From Brevibacterium siliguriense (GTDB taxonomy: Bacteria > Actinomycetota > Actinomycetes > Actinomycetales > Brevibacteriaceae): a DNA stretch of 64,000 nt. The position numbers and the translations under genes are program-made. The DNA is taken from assembly GCF_900105315.1 (NCBI RefSeq), contig NZ_LT629766.1:1302001-1366000 (forward strand). The letters run 5' to 3'. Of this stretch, positions 45,425 through 53,543 are shown piece by piece (position 1 is the first letter of the stretch; the number at the start of each line of letters is the position of its first letter). The notes under the pieces were generated by a model. That model saw only the letters and a list, made by a program, of their open reading frames with translations, did not search any database and was not told the DNA's origin.

Positions 45425-45529
45425 CCCCTCACCTGTTCGTCGTCTGTGTCTCTTCTCGTCCTTCAGCGACAGCCCGCCCTGGGCGGTGTGCTGAATCGGC
45501 CCCTCGTCGCGCCCGGAAATAAATTCCTT

Positions 45530-45541
45530 GGTTATATAACC
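45530..45541. promoter_or_regulatory. Operator-like palindrome upstream of the DHA2 exporter
   Basis: GGTTATATAACC is a perfect 12-bp palindrome in an AT-rich patch about 105 bp upstream of the exporter start on the minus strand. It could be a MarR/PadR-type site or overlap the promoter. Confidence 0.45.
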
Positions 45542-45668
45542 GTTCCATGCAGTTTAACCCACCACCCTCGCCGAGGCGGCCCCGGGTCGGTGTGAGATTC
45601 GTCGAGTTCATCTCCCGGCTGGGTGACGGACACCCGCCGCCGGGGAGCTTTCATCGCTGGTGCGAAAG

Positions 45669-45707
45669 ATTCCGACCGCGGCCCCACCAGGGGACCGCGG
45701 TCGGAAT
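45669..45707 (-). terminator. Terminator hairpin after the aldo/keto reductase
   Basis: A 13-bp perfect stem (45669-45681 with 45695-45707), 33 bp past the reductase stop on the minus strand. Confidence 0.75.
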
Positions 45708-45739
45708 TCCTACGGGCGGTCGGCCGCCTCGGCGAAGGG

Positions 45740-46750
45740 TCAAGTCAGGCGAGTGGCCGGTGATTGGGTCTTGTTCGGGTCAGTCTCCGGCAGGTCGCCG
45801 AGGACGTCGTCGATGCGGGAGAGCACGCCCGTGTCGAGAGTGACCCCGGCCGCCTCGGCGTTCGAGGCGATCTGCTCGGGACGTGAGGCTCCGACGAGAG
45901 CGGTGGCGACGTTGTCGTTTGCCAGCACCCAGGCGATCGCCAGCTGCGCCATGGTGATCCCGAGTTCGGCGGCGATCGGTTCGAGGTTGGCTACGGCTGT
46001 CAGTTTGTCATCGTGAAGGTAGCGGCTCCTGATCGACTCGGCTCCGCCGCCGTCCTCATCGGTCGCCCGCGATCCGGCCGGCACCGGCTGGCCGGGCTTG
46101 TATTTGCCGGTCAGCGCGCCCTGGGCGATCGGGGACCAGACGATCTGCGAGATGCCGAGTTCCTTCGACGTCGGGACGACCCGTTCTTCGATGACGCGCC
46201 AGAGCATGTTGTACTGCGGTTGGTTCGACACCAACTGGATGCCGAGGTCTTTGGCTAGGTGGTGGGCGGCGCGCAGCTGGTCGGCGTTCCATTCGCTCAC
46301 GCCGATGTAGAGAGCCTTGCCGGCGCGGACGATGTCGGCGAAGGCCTGCATCGTCTCCTCCAGCGGAGTCTCGTAGTCGTAGCGGTGGGCCTGGTAGAGG
46401 TCGACGTAGTCGGTGCCGAGGCGGCGCAGCGAGCCGTCGATCGACTCCATCATGTGCTTGCGTGACAGGCCGGTGTCGTTGTGCCCCTTCGGCCCGGTGG
46501 GGAAGTAGACCTTCGTGAAGATCTCGAGCGATTCGCGTCGTTGGCCCTTGAGCGCATCTCCGAGGACCTGTTCGGCGACGGTGTTCGCGTAGACGTCGGC
46601 GGTGTCGAAGGTGGAGATTCCCGCGTCGAGGGCGGCGTGGACGCACTTCGAGGCGGTGTCGTTCTCCACCTGCGAACCGTGCGTGAGCCAGTTGCCGTAG
46701 GTGATCTCGGAGATCTTGAGTCCGCTATTTCCCAGATATCTGTGCTCCAT
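45740..46750 (-). CDS. Aldo/keto reductase (Kv-beta-like)
   Basis: 336 residues. MEHRYLGNSGLKISEITYGN start, catalytic Asp/Tyr in TFDTADVYANTVAEQVLGDA (about 47-66), Lys in EIFTKVYFPTGPKG, the NADPH-binding VWSPIAQGALTGKY and ALVGASRPEQIASNAEA near the C-terminus. It has the set of motifs of the potassium-channel-beta-like NADPH aldehyde/ketone reductases. Substrate unknown. Confidence 0.9.
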   Translation of the reverse strand: MEHRYLGNSGLKISEITYGNWLTHGSQVENDTASKCVHAALDAGISTFDTADVYANTVAEQVLGDALKGQRRESLEIFTKVYFPTGPKGHNDTGLSRKHMMESIDGSLRRLGTDYVDLYQAHRYDYETPLEETMQAFADIVRAGKALYIGVSEWNADQLRAAHHLAKDLGIQLVSNQPQYNMLWRVIEERVVPTSKELGISQIVWSPIAQGALTGKYKPGQPVPAGSRATDEDGGGAESIRSRYLHDDKLTAVANLEPIAAELGITMAQLAIAWVLANDNVATALVGASRPEQIASNAEAAGVTLDTGVLSRIDDVLGDLPETDPNKTQSPATRLT

Positions 46751-46898
46751 GACCTCAGCCTACGACCGGGCAGATACGTTCGGAACCCCTCATCGGAGCC
46801 GCGGCGGCGCAAGCGGCGAGTGCGCGGCGGGCACGTGCGACTGCCTTTCCGTGCTGGCGAGGTCGTTATGGGGTGGGTGCATCGCAGCAGCCCGTCAG

Positions 46899-46964
46899 TT
46901 CGGTACACCTTTCTCTCGATTGCCCACTGAAGAAAATGGTCAATTCAGAGCAGGGTGTACCGAA
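46899..46964. repeat. Nested inverted repeat in the gap before the GntR gene
   Basis: Outer arms TTCGGTACACC (46899-46909) and GGTGTACCGAA (46954-46964) are perfect; an inner 8-bp near-repeat ATTGCCCA / TGGTCAAT lies in between. Possible terminator for the GntR/MFS operon or a protein-binding site. Confidence 0.5.
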
Positions 46965-46996
46965 ATCGTGGTGCCGGCACGGCCGGCGTCCCTGCC

Positions 46997-47638
46997 TCAG
47001 CGCGCCGGGCCGGCATTCTCCGCGATATGCCCCTGCAGGGTCGCCGCGAACGCCGCGGAATCGCCGGCGCGCAGATGCGCGACGAGTGCCTCGTGTTCGG
47101 CGATGAGCTCGTCCGAACGATCGAGGAGGTGCCGGCTGTTCATGAAGAGGCTGAACCGGTGCCGGTCGGAGAGCAGCGCATACATTTCGAGCATCACTCG
47201 GTTGTCACCGGCCTCGACGAATCCGCGGTGGAATTCCAGGGTGAGTTCGATGAACCGGGCGATATCTCCCTCGGCGAAGGCGGCCCGGTGCTGCACGATG
47301 AGACCATCGAGTTTCTCAGCCAACCGTTGCCGCATGGGATCGGAGGCGCGCTCGACCGCGGTCGTCTCGAGCACATAGCGGGCATCGGCGAGCTCGGCGA
47401 CTGTGCGTTCGTCGATGCCTTGGACGATCGCTCCGCGTTTGGGGTAGATATGAATCCACCCCTCGTCCTGCAGCCGGGCCAGAGCCACGCGTACCGGGGT
47501 GCGGCTGACCCCGATCTCGGTGGCCAGCGCCGCCTCGCCGAGCATCGTTCCCGGCGGATGTTCGCCGTCGAGGATCTGCCCACGGACGTAGGCATACGCA
47601 CGTTCGGCCGCGCTCTTCGACTTCTCCTTTCCGCTCAT
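46997..47638 (-). CDS. GntR-family regulator, FCD type
   Basis: 213 residues from ATG at 47638, which overlaps the stop of the upstream MFS gene (ATGA), so both are one operon. The N-terminal winged HTH is YAYVRGQILDGEHPPGTMLG, GVSRTPVRVALARLQDEGWI. The FCD ligand-binding domain (about 80-210) contains LELTLEFHRGFVEAGDNR-like FIELTLEFHRGFVEAG, with His residues typical of metal-dependent FCD domains. It likely regulates its own operon through the palindrome at 49009-49029. Confidence 0.9.
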   Translation of the reverse strand: MSGKEKSKSAAERAYAYVRGQILDGEHPPGTMLGEAALATEIGVSRTPVRVALARLQDEGWIHIYPKRGAIVQGIDERTVAELADARYVLETTAVERASDPMRQRLAEKLDGLIVQHRAAFAEGDIARFIELTLEFHRGFVEAGDNRVMLEMYALLSDRHRFSLFMNSRHLLDRSDELIAEHEALVAHLRAGDSAAFAATLQGHIAENAGPAR

Positions 47639-48963
47639 TCTCCGGCCCCGTCCTGGCTCGCGGCGGTGGTGGGGCGGTCGTTCGCCTCGGCGAGGACGGA
47701 AGTGCGGCGGCCGGGCCAGCTCATGAGCGGGATCGCCCGAATCGAGAATCCGACGGCGATGAGCAGGACGAACGTGGCCATGAGATTGATCCAGAGGAAT
47801 CCGCCGGCGCCGAGCACGGACCCGGCCATCGCCGCCATGAGCGCCCCTCCGAGGTTCATCGCCGAATCCGACGCGCCCTGCAGCGGCACCCTCGCATGCG
47901 CCGGCACCGAGGCGGTCAGCAGGGACGAGCCGCCGATGAGGAACATCGACCACCCGATTCCCAGCAGCGACAGCGCGGTCGACAGCAGCACCATCGATGA
48001 CTCCGGAGCCACGGCATCGATGACGCCCAGGACGATCGTGAGGACGAAGATGCCGGCTCCGCCTGCGATGACAATGCCCGCTCCCCACCGGTCGGCCATC
48101 CAGCCGAAGACAGGGGAGAGGGCATACATGCCGGCGATGTGGATGCTCACGACGATGCCGATCGCCCCGAGGGTGAATTCCTGGTGGTCCATGTGCACCG
48201 GGGTCATGACCATGACGTTGGTCATCATCATCTGTCCCGCGACGATCGTGATCATCGCGAACAGCGGGACCGGGCGGGCCAGAGCGAAGCGCAGCGCTTC
48301 GCCGAGTCTCATCTGTGGTGGGACGGCCGCCTCGGCGGTGGGCGTGGTGGAAGCGTCGGTCGCAGCGGAATCCCTTGTCGAGGCGGCCACTGACTTCGTC
48401 AGGGTCGAGGCCGACAGTGTGGCCAGTGCGAACGCGACCATGGAGATGAGATAGGGGCCGGCCAGGCTGTTCATGCCCAGAGTCTCGCCGAGATGGGCCC
48501 CGGGGGCGGTGAAGCTCGGGCCGAGGACGGAGCCGACGGTCGTGGCCCACACCACCAGCGACATCGCACGACCGGCGGCGGCCGGGTCGGCGAGGTCGAC
48601 GGCGGCGTAGCGAGCCTGCAGGCCCGAGGCGGTCGAGGAACCGCACATCATCATCCCGAGCATGAACAGGGGGAGGAACTGGAGGGTGACACCGACGAGG
48701 ACGACCACGGCGCCGAGCGTGCCGATGCCGAAGCCTAAGGTCAGCGCCTTGCGACGGCCGGAACGGCCGGCGAGGACGGCGAGCGGGTAGGCGATGAGAC
48801 CGGCACCGAGGATGACGCTCATCTGCGCGAATCCGGCCATCGACGTCTGCCCGGTGATCTCTTCGGCGAGCAGTCCGCCGACGGCATATCCGGAGGCGAT
48901 GCCGGCCCCGGAGAGGAGCTGGGCGGTGATGAGTTTGGCCTGTTCTCGGATGTGGCTGGTCAT
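47635..48963 (-). CDS. MFS transporter (paralogue of the one at 62087)
   Basis: 442 residues, 12 TM segments. QLLSGAGIASGYAVGGLLAE at TM1, LAGRSGRRKALTLGFGIGT in the motif-A loop. A variable central loop (about 185-210) carries the CCGCCTCGG motif. It resembles the carrier at 62087-63358 throughout, including QARYAAVDLADPAAAGRAMSL. Encoded first in an operon with the GntR regulator. Substrate unknown, perhaps an organic acid. Confidence 0.85.
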   Translation of the reverse strand: MTSHIREQAKLITAQLLSGAGIASGYAVGGLLAEEITGQTSMAGFAQMSVILGAGLIAYPLAVLAGRSGRRKALTLGFGIGTLGAVVVLVGVTLQFLPLFMLGMMMCGSSTASGLQARYAAVDLADPAAAGRAMSLVVWATTVGSVLGPSFTAPGAHLGETLGMNSLAGPYLISMVAFALATLSASTLTKSVAASTRDSAATDASTTPTAEAAVPPQMRLGEALRFALARPVPLFAMITIVAGQMMMTNVMVMTPVHMDHQEFTLGAIGIVVSIHIAGMYALSPVFGWMADRWGAGIVIAGGAGIFVLTIVLGVIDAVAPESSMVLLSTALSLLGIGWSMFLIGGSSLLTASVPAHARVPLQGASDSAMNLGGALMAAMAGSVLGAGGFLWINLMATFVLLIAVGFSIRAIPLMSWPGRRTSVLAEANDRPTTAASQDGAGE

Positions 48964-49008
48964 ATCGGTCTCACGTCGTCATGGTGGCTTGGACTCCATC
49001 ACAGTATC

Positions 49009-49029
49009 TTGCATCCATCTTGGATACAA
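49009..49029. promoter_or_regulatory. GntR/FCD operator candidate
   Basis: TTGCATCCA-TCT-TGGATACAA: 9-bp arms with one mismatch and a 3-nt centre, in the divergent region between the MFS-GntR operon and the enoyl-CoA hydratase. Spacing fits a FadR-type dimer. Confidence 0.7.
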
Positions 49030-49165
49030 CAGGAGATCGCAGGGTGGGATGCCTGGACAGGGGCGGGAGCGAGTCGAGTAGGTTCTGGGAATGAGCCAAC
49101 TCAGCGCCCGGCGTCGCCACGGTGATCCAGAACTGCCGGGAACCGCTCAACGGCAGGAGTTCCGC

Positions 49166-49951
49166 ATGATCAGAAAACACCGCACCGACGACGTCCTCAC
49201 CATCACCATCGACAATGCCGCACAGGCGAATGCGCTCACCGAAGAGATGCTGGGCGCTCTCGTCGACTCGTTCACCGAGGCGAACGCGGACGAAAGCCTG
49301 CGCGCCGTCCTTCTCACCTCGGCCGGCGAAAGGGGATTCTCGGCGGGCATGGACACTGCGCAGTTCGCGCACACGAGCGCGTCGCAGGCTTATGCGACGA
49401 TCAGCCGCCTCGGCGAGGTATGCGAAGCGATCAAGAGCTGCGACCTTCCGGTGGCGGTGGCGATCGAAGGCTACTGCATCGGCGGGGCCGCCGAGATCGC
49501 CGCAGCCGCGGACTTCCGCATCGGCGGCAGCGACTCCTGGTATTCGATGCCCGAGGTGCGCATCGGCATTCCCTCGGTGCTCGAATCGGTCAATCTCCAC
49601 CGCCTCATGGGCTGGACGAAGGCGACCGAGTTCGTCCTCACCGGCAATCGGTTCACTGCGGAGGAGATGCTCGCCTGCGGGTTCCTCAACGACATTGTCG
49701 CCGAGGAGGCCCCTCGAGGAGAGGAAGGGGCTGTGTCGGCCAAAGAAGAGGCTGTGCCGGAGGGTGGGAGAACCGCAGTCGAAGAGCGCGCGCTCGCTCT
49801 CCTGCACGACACCACGCGGGCCGACCGTGCAATCATCGCCCAGCAGAAACGAATGCTGCGGACGTGGAAGAACACCTTCGAGACGCAAGCCATCGCCGAC
49901 AGCAAGACGGAATTCGCGCTTTCCTTCGCCCAGGGGGCCGAGAGGCAGTAG
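49166..49951 (+). CDS. Enoyl-CoA hydratase/isomerase family protein
   Basis: 261 residues from ATG at 49166, chosen because AGGAG is 6 nt upstream; an ATG at 49091 would add 25 unconserved residues. Crotonase motifs: IDNAAQANALTEEM, SAGERGFSAGMDTAQFA (oxyanion loop), VAIEGYCIGGAAEIAAAADF. A charged insert (about 195-215, RGEEGAVSAKEEAVPEGG) is unusual. Divergent from the MFS-GntR operon, and followed by a thioesterase pseudogene. Confidence 0.9.
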   Translation: MIRKHRTDDVLTITIDNAAQANALTEEMLGALVDSFTEANADESLRAVLLTSAGERGFSAGMDTAQFAHTSASQAYATISRLGEVCEAIKSCDLPVAVAIEGYCIGGAAEIAAAADFRIGGSDSWYSMPEVRIGIPSVLESVNLHRLMGWTKATEFVLTGNRFTAEEMLACGFLNDIVAEEAPRGEEGAVSAKEEAVPEGGRTAVEERALALLHDTTRADRAIIAQQKRMLRTWKNTFETQAIADSKTEFALSFAQGAERQ

Positions 49952-49960
49952 CCTGAAAAC

Positions 49961-49974
49961 TTAACGAACGATTG
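49961..49974. promoter_or_regulatory. Partial match to the TTAACGTACGTTAA operator
   Basis: TTAACGAACGATTG keeps the TTAACG-N-ACG half of the palindrome at 17785, again in front of an acyl-CoA-related gene (the thioesterase remnant). The second half is degenerate. Confidence 0.35.
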
Positions 49975-49984
49975 AGGAGGGCGC

Positions 49985-50696
49985 GTGACAGACAATGACG
50001 TCACACCGTAGCCCGCGGCCTTCTACCTCCTGCGCAGCGAGAACGAATTCGACTCGACGCGGGCCACGACGAGCCCGTGGGACGAGCAAATGCAGCACGG
50101 CGGGCGGGCCGCCCGCGGCGCTGCTCGCCCGTGCCGTCGAACGAGTCCGCGAAGACGAGGCGATGAGCATCGACCGGCTGACGATCGACATGCTCGGCCC
50201 CATCCCGCAGGGTCGAATCCGCACCGAGGCGACCATTGTCCGCCCCGGAAAGCGCATCGAACTCGTCGAGGACAAGCTCTGGGCGGACGACCGGCTCGCC
50301 GTCACCGCGACCGCGTGGCGAATGCGTTCGACCCCGGAAAACAGCGCCGAGGTGGCCACGACCTTTGACACATCCTCGGTGCCGGAACCGCAGGAGCAGA
50401 AGTACTTCCCCGGCATCAGCTGCGACTGGGGCTACGGCCGCGCCATCGAATGGCGCTTCGTCATCGTCGCGGACTCGGCGAACGGCGTCTCGGCGGCTGT
50501 GCCGTTTGGGGAGTGGACGTTCATCCCGCCGACGCTGTCGCTGACCTTTGCGCGCGAACCGCAGTCCGAATGGCTGAACATGAACGTGCGTACCCATGTC
50601 GGACCCGACTGTCGCGGTGTCGTCAACGGAGACCTGGCTGGCGAGATCGGCTACGTCGGAGCCGTGACCCAGCGGCTGCTCATCGCTCGGCTCTGA
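49985..50696 (+). pseudogene. Acyl-CoA thioesterase-like gene with nonsense and frameshift lesions
   Basis: Begins with a GTG at 49985 (AGGAGG 4 nt upstream): TDNDVTP, then an in-frame TAG at 50009-50011, then AAFYLLRSENEFDSTRATTS, PWDEQMQHGG. At about 50099-50106 a GGGC tandem duplication shifts the frame; the rest reads PPAALLARAVERVREDEAMS and ends VGAVTQRLLIARL, a TesB/thioesterase-like double-hotdog domain with FGEWTFIPPTLSLTFAREP. Two separate lesions make a true pseudogene more likely than a base-calling error. An internal restart at an ATG near 50164 could make a shortened protein. Confidence 0.8.
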
Positions 50697-50708
50697 GAAC
50701 CTAGCGCC

Positions 50709-51509
50709 ATGGAATTCCTCGGACTCGTCCTCATCGGCTGCCTCGTCGGCCTGACTACCGTGCTGTTCGGATTCGGCGGCGGCTTCGTCACCGTCCCGAT
50801 CATCACCCTGGTCGATGCGGAGCTCGGACATGACACGGCACGGGTGGCGGCGGCCACCTCGGCGCTGGTGATGCTCGTCAATGCGATCGTCGCGACAGTG
50901 TCGACGAAACGATCCACGCTCGCCCATCTCAAGCGGCGGTGGTGGCTGCTCGGGCTGCTCGCGCTCGGGGGAGGGGTGGGCGCGTTCGCGGGACGGTTCG
51001 CTCCGGAAGCGCTGCTGCAGTGGGGGTTCGTCGCGTATATCGCGGCCACAGCCATTGACCTGCTCGCCCGGCCAGGATTCTTCCGGCGCAAGACTGCGGT
51101 CGCCGATAAGGTCGGTGAGGTCAGCGAAGGAGGCCGCGGAATTGCAGCGGTCTGGGGTGTGCCGATCGGCGGTTTGGCGTCGTTCCTCGGCGTCGGCGGG
51201 TCTGTGATGACGGTGCCGATGATGCGCCGGTCCGGGGCGACGATGACCGTGGCCACGACCCTGGCCAACCCTCTGACCTTGGTGATCATGAGTCCGGCCG
51301 TGCTCGTGACGATCCTGACCCCGGCTGAGATCGATGCCCCGGGCATCGTGGGATCACTCGACCTGGTGGCCGCCGCGGCGCTGCTCATCGGCGGTCTGCC
51401 GATCATCGTGTTCCTGCGCCGCCGAGTGCCGAAGATCCCCGAGATCCTCCATGCCTGGGGCTACTTCGTGCTGCTGGTGGCGGCCGGAGCGGTCGTCGCC
51501 GTGGCGTAA
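50709..51509 (+). CDS. TSUP (TauE/SafE) family sulfite exporter-like
   Basis: 266 residues, about 8 TM segments. VGLTTVLFGFGGGFVTVPII (residues about 14-33) is the first-repeat GxGGG motif, and SFLGVGGSVMTVPMMRRSGA (about 158-177) is the second repeat. The TauE/SafE family exports sulfite or organosulfonates. It starts 12 bp after the thioesterase remnant; co-transcription is likely. Next gene is convergent. Confidence 0.9.
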   Translation: MEFLGLVLIGCLVGLTTVLFGFGGGFVTVPIITLVDAELGHDTARVAAATSALVMLVNAIVATVSTKRSTLAHLKRRWWLLGLLALGGGVGAFAGRFAPEALLQWGFVAYIAATAIDLLARPGFFRRKTAVADKVGEVSEGGRGIAAVWGVPIGGLASFLGVGGSVMTVPMMRRSGATMTVATTLANPLTLVIMSPAVLVTILTPAEIDAPGIVGSLDLVAAAALLIGGLPIIVFLRRRVPKIPEILHAWGYFVLLVAAGAVVAVA

Positions 51510-51520
51510 GCCCGGGCAGC

Positions 51521-52186
51521 TCACATGAGTGCGAGCATGCCTGCCATGCCGAGGCCCATGACCGCATGGCAGAGCTTGTGGATTCCGATGCGGCGCGAAC
51601 GTACGTGCAGGGCGAGCCACCAGGCTGCGGCGATTGCGGACAGGGTGATCGCGACCCAGTTGATGGCCGTCGCCCAGTCGGGAGTCTGGGCCATCGCCTG
51701 CGTCATGTCGGATCCGCCGGAGTAGCCGTGGTCGTGGCCTCTGCGGTGGCCGGCGTTCTGGCTCCCGCCGCTGGCGTGTCCATCGCCGTGTGCATCGCCA
51801 ATCATCTGGTGGGCCATCAGGAGGGGCATCGCCAAGAGCATCCACACCATCGCAGCATTGAGCACGATGTGTGAGGTCAGACTGATCCTCGGCACCCGTC
51901 CCTCGATCCGGATGGCACCGATCATCATGACGACGGAGAGGGTCGTGAAGAAGGCGACCTGGGCCCAAGTGGCAAGCGTTCCCGTGCTGACCCAGACCAT
52001 AGCGATCATGCTCATGCTCATCACGAGGTGGTTGCCGTGCACGACCAGGTCCATCCTGGCTGCGCCGGCATCCGGACATGTCCGACTCCGAGTCTCGCTC
52101 CAGTGCCTGCCGATGTGGATGAGACACACGAGGCCGGTGAATGCGAACGCCGCGGTGAGGACGAGAGGCCATGGAAACGAGATCAT
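51521..52186 (-). CDS. DUF5134 membrane protein, His-rich
   Basis: 221 residues with 6 TM segments. MISFPWPLVLTAAFAFTGLV starts TM1; MDLVVHGNHLVMSMSMIAMVW and AMPLLMAHQMIGDAHGDGHA (in parts) contain conserved His/Met, and a central HRRGHDHGYSGG stretch is His-rich, consistent with copper binding. The family is commonly found beside copper genes in Actinobacteria. It is divergent from the BlaI gene; the BlaI-type operator sits 8 bp upstream of its start, so it is probably part of the copper regulon. Confidence 0.8.
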   Translation of the reverse strand: MISFPWPLVLTAAFAFTGLVCLIHIGRHWSETRSRTCPDAGAARMDLVVHGNHLVMSMSMIAMVWVSTGTLATWAQVAFFTTLSVVMMIGAIRIEGRVPRISLTSHIVLNAAMVWMLLAMPLLMAHQMIGDAHGDGHASGGSQNAGHRRGHDHGYSGGSDMTQAMAQTPDWATAINWVAITLSAIAAAWWLALHVRSRRIGIHKLCHAVMGLGMAGMLALM

Positions 52187-52193
52187 CCCAAAA

Positions 52194-52210
52194 TACTACA
52201 CTTTGTAGTA
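52194..52210. promoter_or_regulatory. BlaI/CopY-type operator
   Basis: TACTACA-CTT-TGTAGTA is a perfect inverted repeat with 3-nt spacer, matching the TACTACA/TGTAGTA half-sites of BlaI/MecI/CopY boxes. It is 8 bp before the DUF5134 start and 157 bp before blaI. Confidence 0.85.
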
Positions 52211-52366
52211 ATGTGATGCATGACCGCGGCACTGCGGTGCTCTATGGCGGCGTGTGCGGTTGGTCGGCTTTGAGGTGGGAGCCGCGGCCAGGGCGGGACG
52301 CATGCCGATTGCGAAGGCGACCGGGTATCCTCGGTGACACGACCTACCGACGAGCGAGAGCGGACA

Positions 52367-52717
52367 ATGAAGCGTAGGAGCAACGGCGAACTGGAGAACG
52401 CGGTTCTCACGGCACTGTGGGAGCGCGGCGAACCCATGTCGGTCGCTGAGCTGCAGTCGGCCGTCTCTCCGCCGATGCCTGCGTACACGACGATGATGAC
52501 GGTCCTGACCCGGATGGAGGACAAGAGCCTGATCATTCGCGATCGGGTCTCACGGTCGCTGATGATCAGCCCGGTGCGTTCTCAGGCCGCGACGGCGGCC
52601 TCTCGGATGTCGCAGACGCTGCGCGACTCGACCGACTCCCGAGAGGTGTTGATGTCGTTCATGGGATCGTTGGATGATGACGAGATCGAAGTGCTTCGCT
52701 CCTTCGTCCGCGACTGA
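52367..52717 (+). CDS. BlaI/MecI/CopY-family repressor
   Basis: 116 residues from ATG at 52367 (an in-frame GTG-like upstream start adds 11). Winged HTH: NGELENAVLTALWERGEPMS, VAELQSAVSPPMPAYTTMMT, VLTRMEDKSLIIRDRVSRS. The C-terminal helix is a dimerisation region. It lacks the Cys cluster of CopY, so it is likely controlled by proteolysis via the M56 protein 11 bp downstream. It would bind the operators at 52194 and 53525. Confidence 0.9.
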   Translation: MKRRSNGELENAVLTALWERGEPMSVAELQSAVSPPMPAYTTMMTVLTRMEDKSLIIRDRVSRSLMISPVRSQAATAASRMSQTLRDSTDSREVLMSFMGSLDDDEIEVLRSFVRD

Positions 52718-52728
52718 TCCGCTCCGAC

Positions 52729-53505
52729 ATGCTCGTCACGGCGATCATTCTTCTCTTTGCGGCTGCCGCCGTCTTCTTCTTCTCCCCGGTCGTTCTGTCT
52801 TTCGGCCGCTGGCAGTCGAGACGGCCGAGTCTTGCGCTGAACGCCTGGCTGACCGCGTTGATCGGCGGACTGCTGCTCAGCGTGGCCGCTGTCATCGCCC
52901 TCATCGTCGGAGCGCTGAATGTGCAGCGTGGTGATGCCGGCCCTCAGGTGCTGGTTCCGTGGATCGCGGGTTGGGTAGCGCTCTTCGCGGCCGGAATCGC
53001 GTTCGCTGTCGTGCTCAGTGCATCGGACGATTTCGGGCGTCGGCTCAGGGCCGAAGTCCAGGTTCTGCGTTCACGGTGGACTGACTGGTATGTCGATTCG
53101 CCGTTTCGCATCGTCACCGTCGACGATGACGACCCCTGCGCCTGCTCGCTGGCGGGGCGACCGCCGGAAATCTATCTGAGCACGGGCATGCGTCGAGTCC
53201 TCAGCGGTGACGAATGCGCGGCGATCATCGCCCATGAGAAGGCCCATATCCTGCGCCGACACAACCTCATCCTTCGGGCGGCGGCAATCAACTCCGCCTG
53301 TCTGCCGCGGCAGCTGCCCGTGTCTCGGCGGTTTCGTGCCAGTGTGCTCACCCTTGTCGAGATGATCGCCGATGACGATGCGGTGCAGGCGACATCGGCC
53401 GATGCGGTCAGAGATGCTCTCGAGTCCATAGGCCGATTCAGTGGCGATGTCTCGCTGCGTCTGCGGTCGCTGCGCCTGCGCCGCATCCATCTGGGAGCTG
53501 GCTGA
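52729..53505 (+). CDS. M56-family membrane metalloprotease (BlaR1-like without sensor domain)
   Basis: 258 residues with three N-terminal TM segments (about 2-20, 37-60, 73-95). The zinc motif is HEKAH in AAIIAHEKAHILRRHNLILR (about 160-178), and EMIADDDAVQ supplies the downstream Glu/Asp ligands. No penicillin-binding sensor domain is present, so it probably cleaves the BlaI-type repressor in response to another signal, copper being the contextual guess. Confidence 0.9.
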   Translation: MLVTAIILLFAAAAVFFFSPVVLSFGRWQSRRPSLALNAWLTALIGGLLLSVAAVIALIVGALNVQRGDAGPQVLVPWIAGWVALFAAGIAFAVVLSASDDFGRRLRAEVQVLRSRWTDWYVDSPFRIVTVDDDDPCACSLAGRPPEIYLSTGMRRVLSGDECAAIIAHEKAHILRRHNLILRAAAINSACLPRQLPVSRRFRASVLTLVEMIADDDAVQATSADAVRDALESIGRFSGDVSLRLRSLRLRRIHLGAG

Positions 53506-53524
53506 ATCACTCTCAAGTCGTATC

Positions 53525-53541
53525 TACTACACTGTTTCGTA
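53525..53541. promoter_or_regulatory. Second BlaI-like operator, degenerate
   Basis: TACTACACTGTTTCGTA shares the first nine bases TACTACACT with the perfect site at 52194, same 17-bp frame, second half degenerate. It ends 2 bp before the ATG at 53544 of the CopD-CtaG gene. Confidence 0.65.
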
Positions 53542-53543
53542 AT

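Larger units (their letters stand above)
45425..45739. other. 315-bp intergenic region between DHA2 exporter and aldo/keto reductase
   Basis: Holds a 12-bp perfect palindrome (45530-45541), a minus-orientation CCGCCTCGGCGAGGGT copy (45564-45581), a terminator stem (45669-45681 with 45695-45707) for the reductase, and another motif copy at 45721-45739. No gene seen. Confidence 0.6.

Noticed and set aside
44012..45595. 527-residue plus-strand open frame opposite the DHA2 exporter
   Set aside because: Antisense shadow rich in Glu/Asp/Arg/His with no signature; the minus-strand exporter is clear.
46751..46996. Possible tRNA in the gap with GTTCGGTAC
   Set aside because: No acceptor stem, D-arm or anticodon stem can be fitted; the pairing is explained by the nested inverted repeat.
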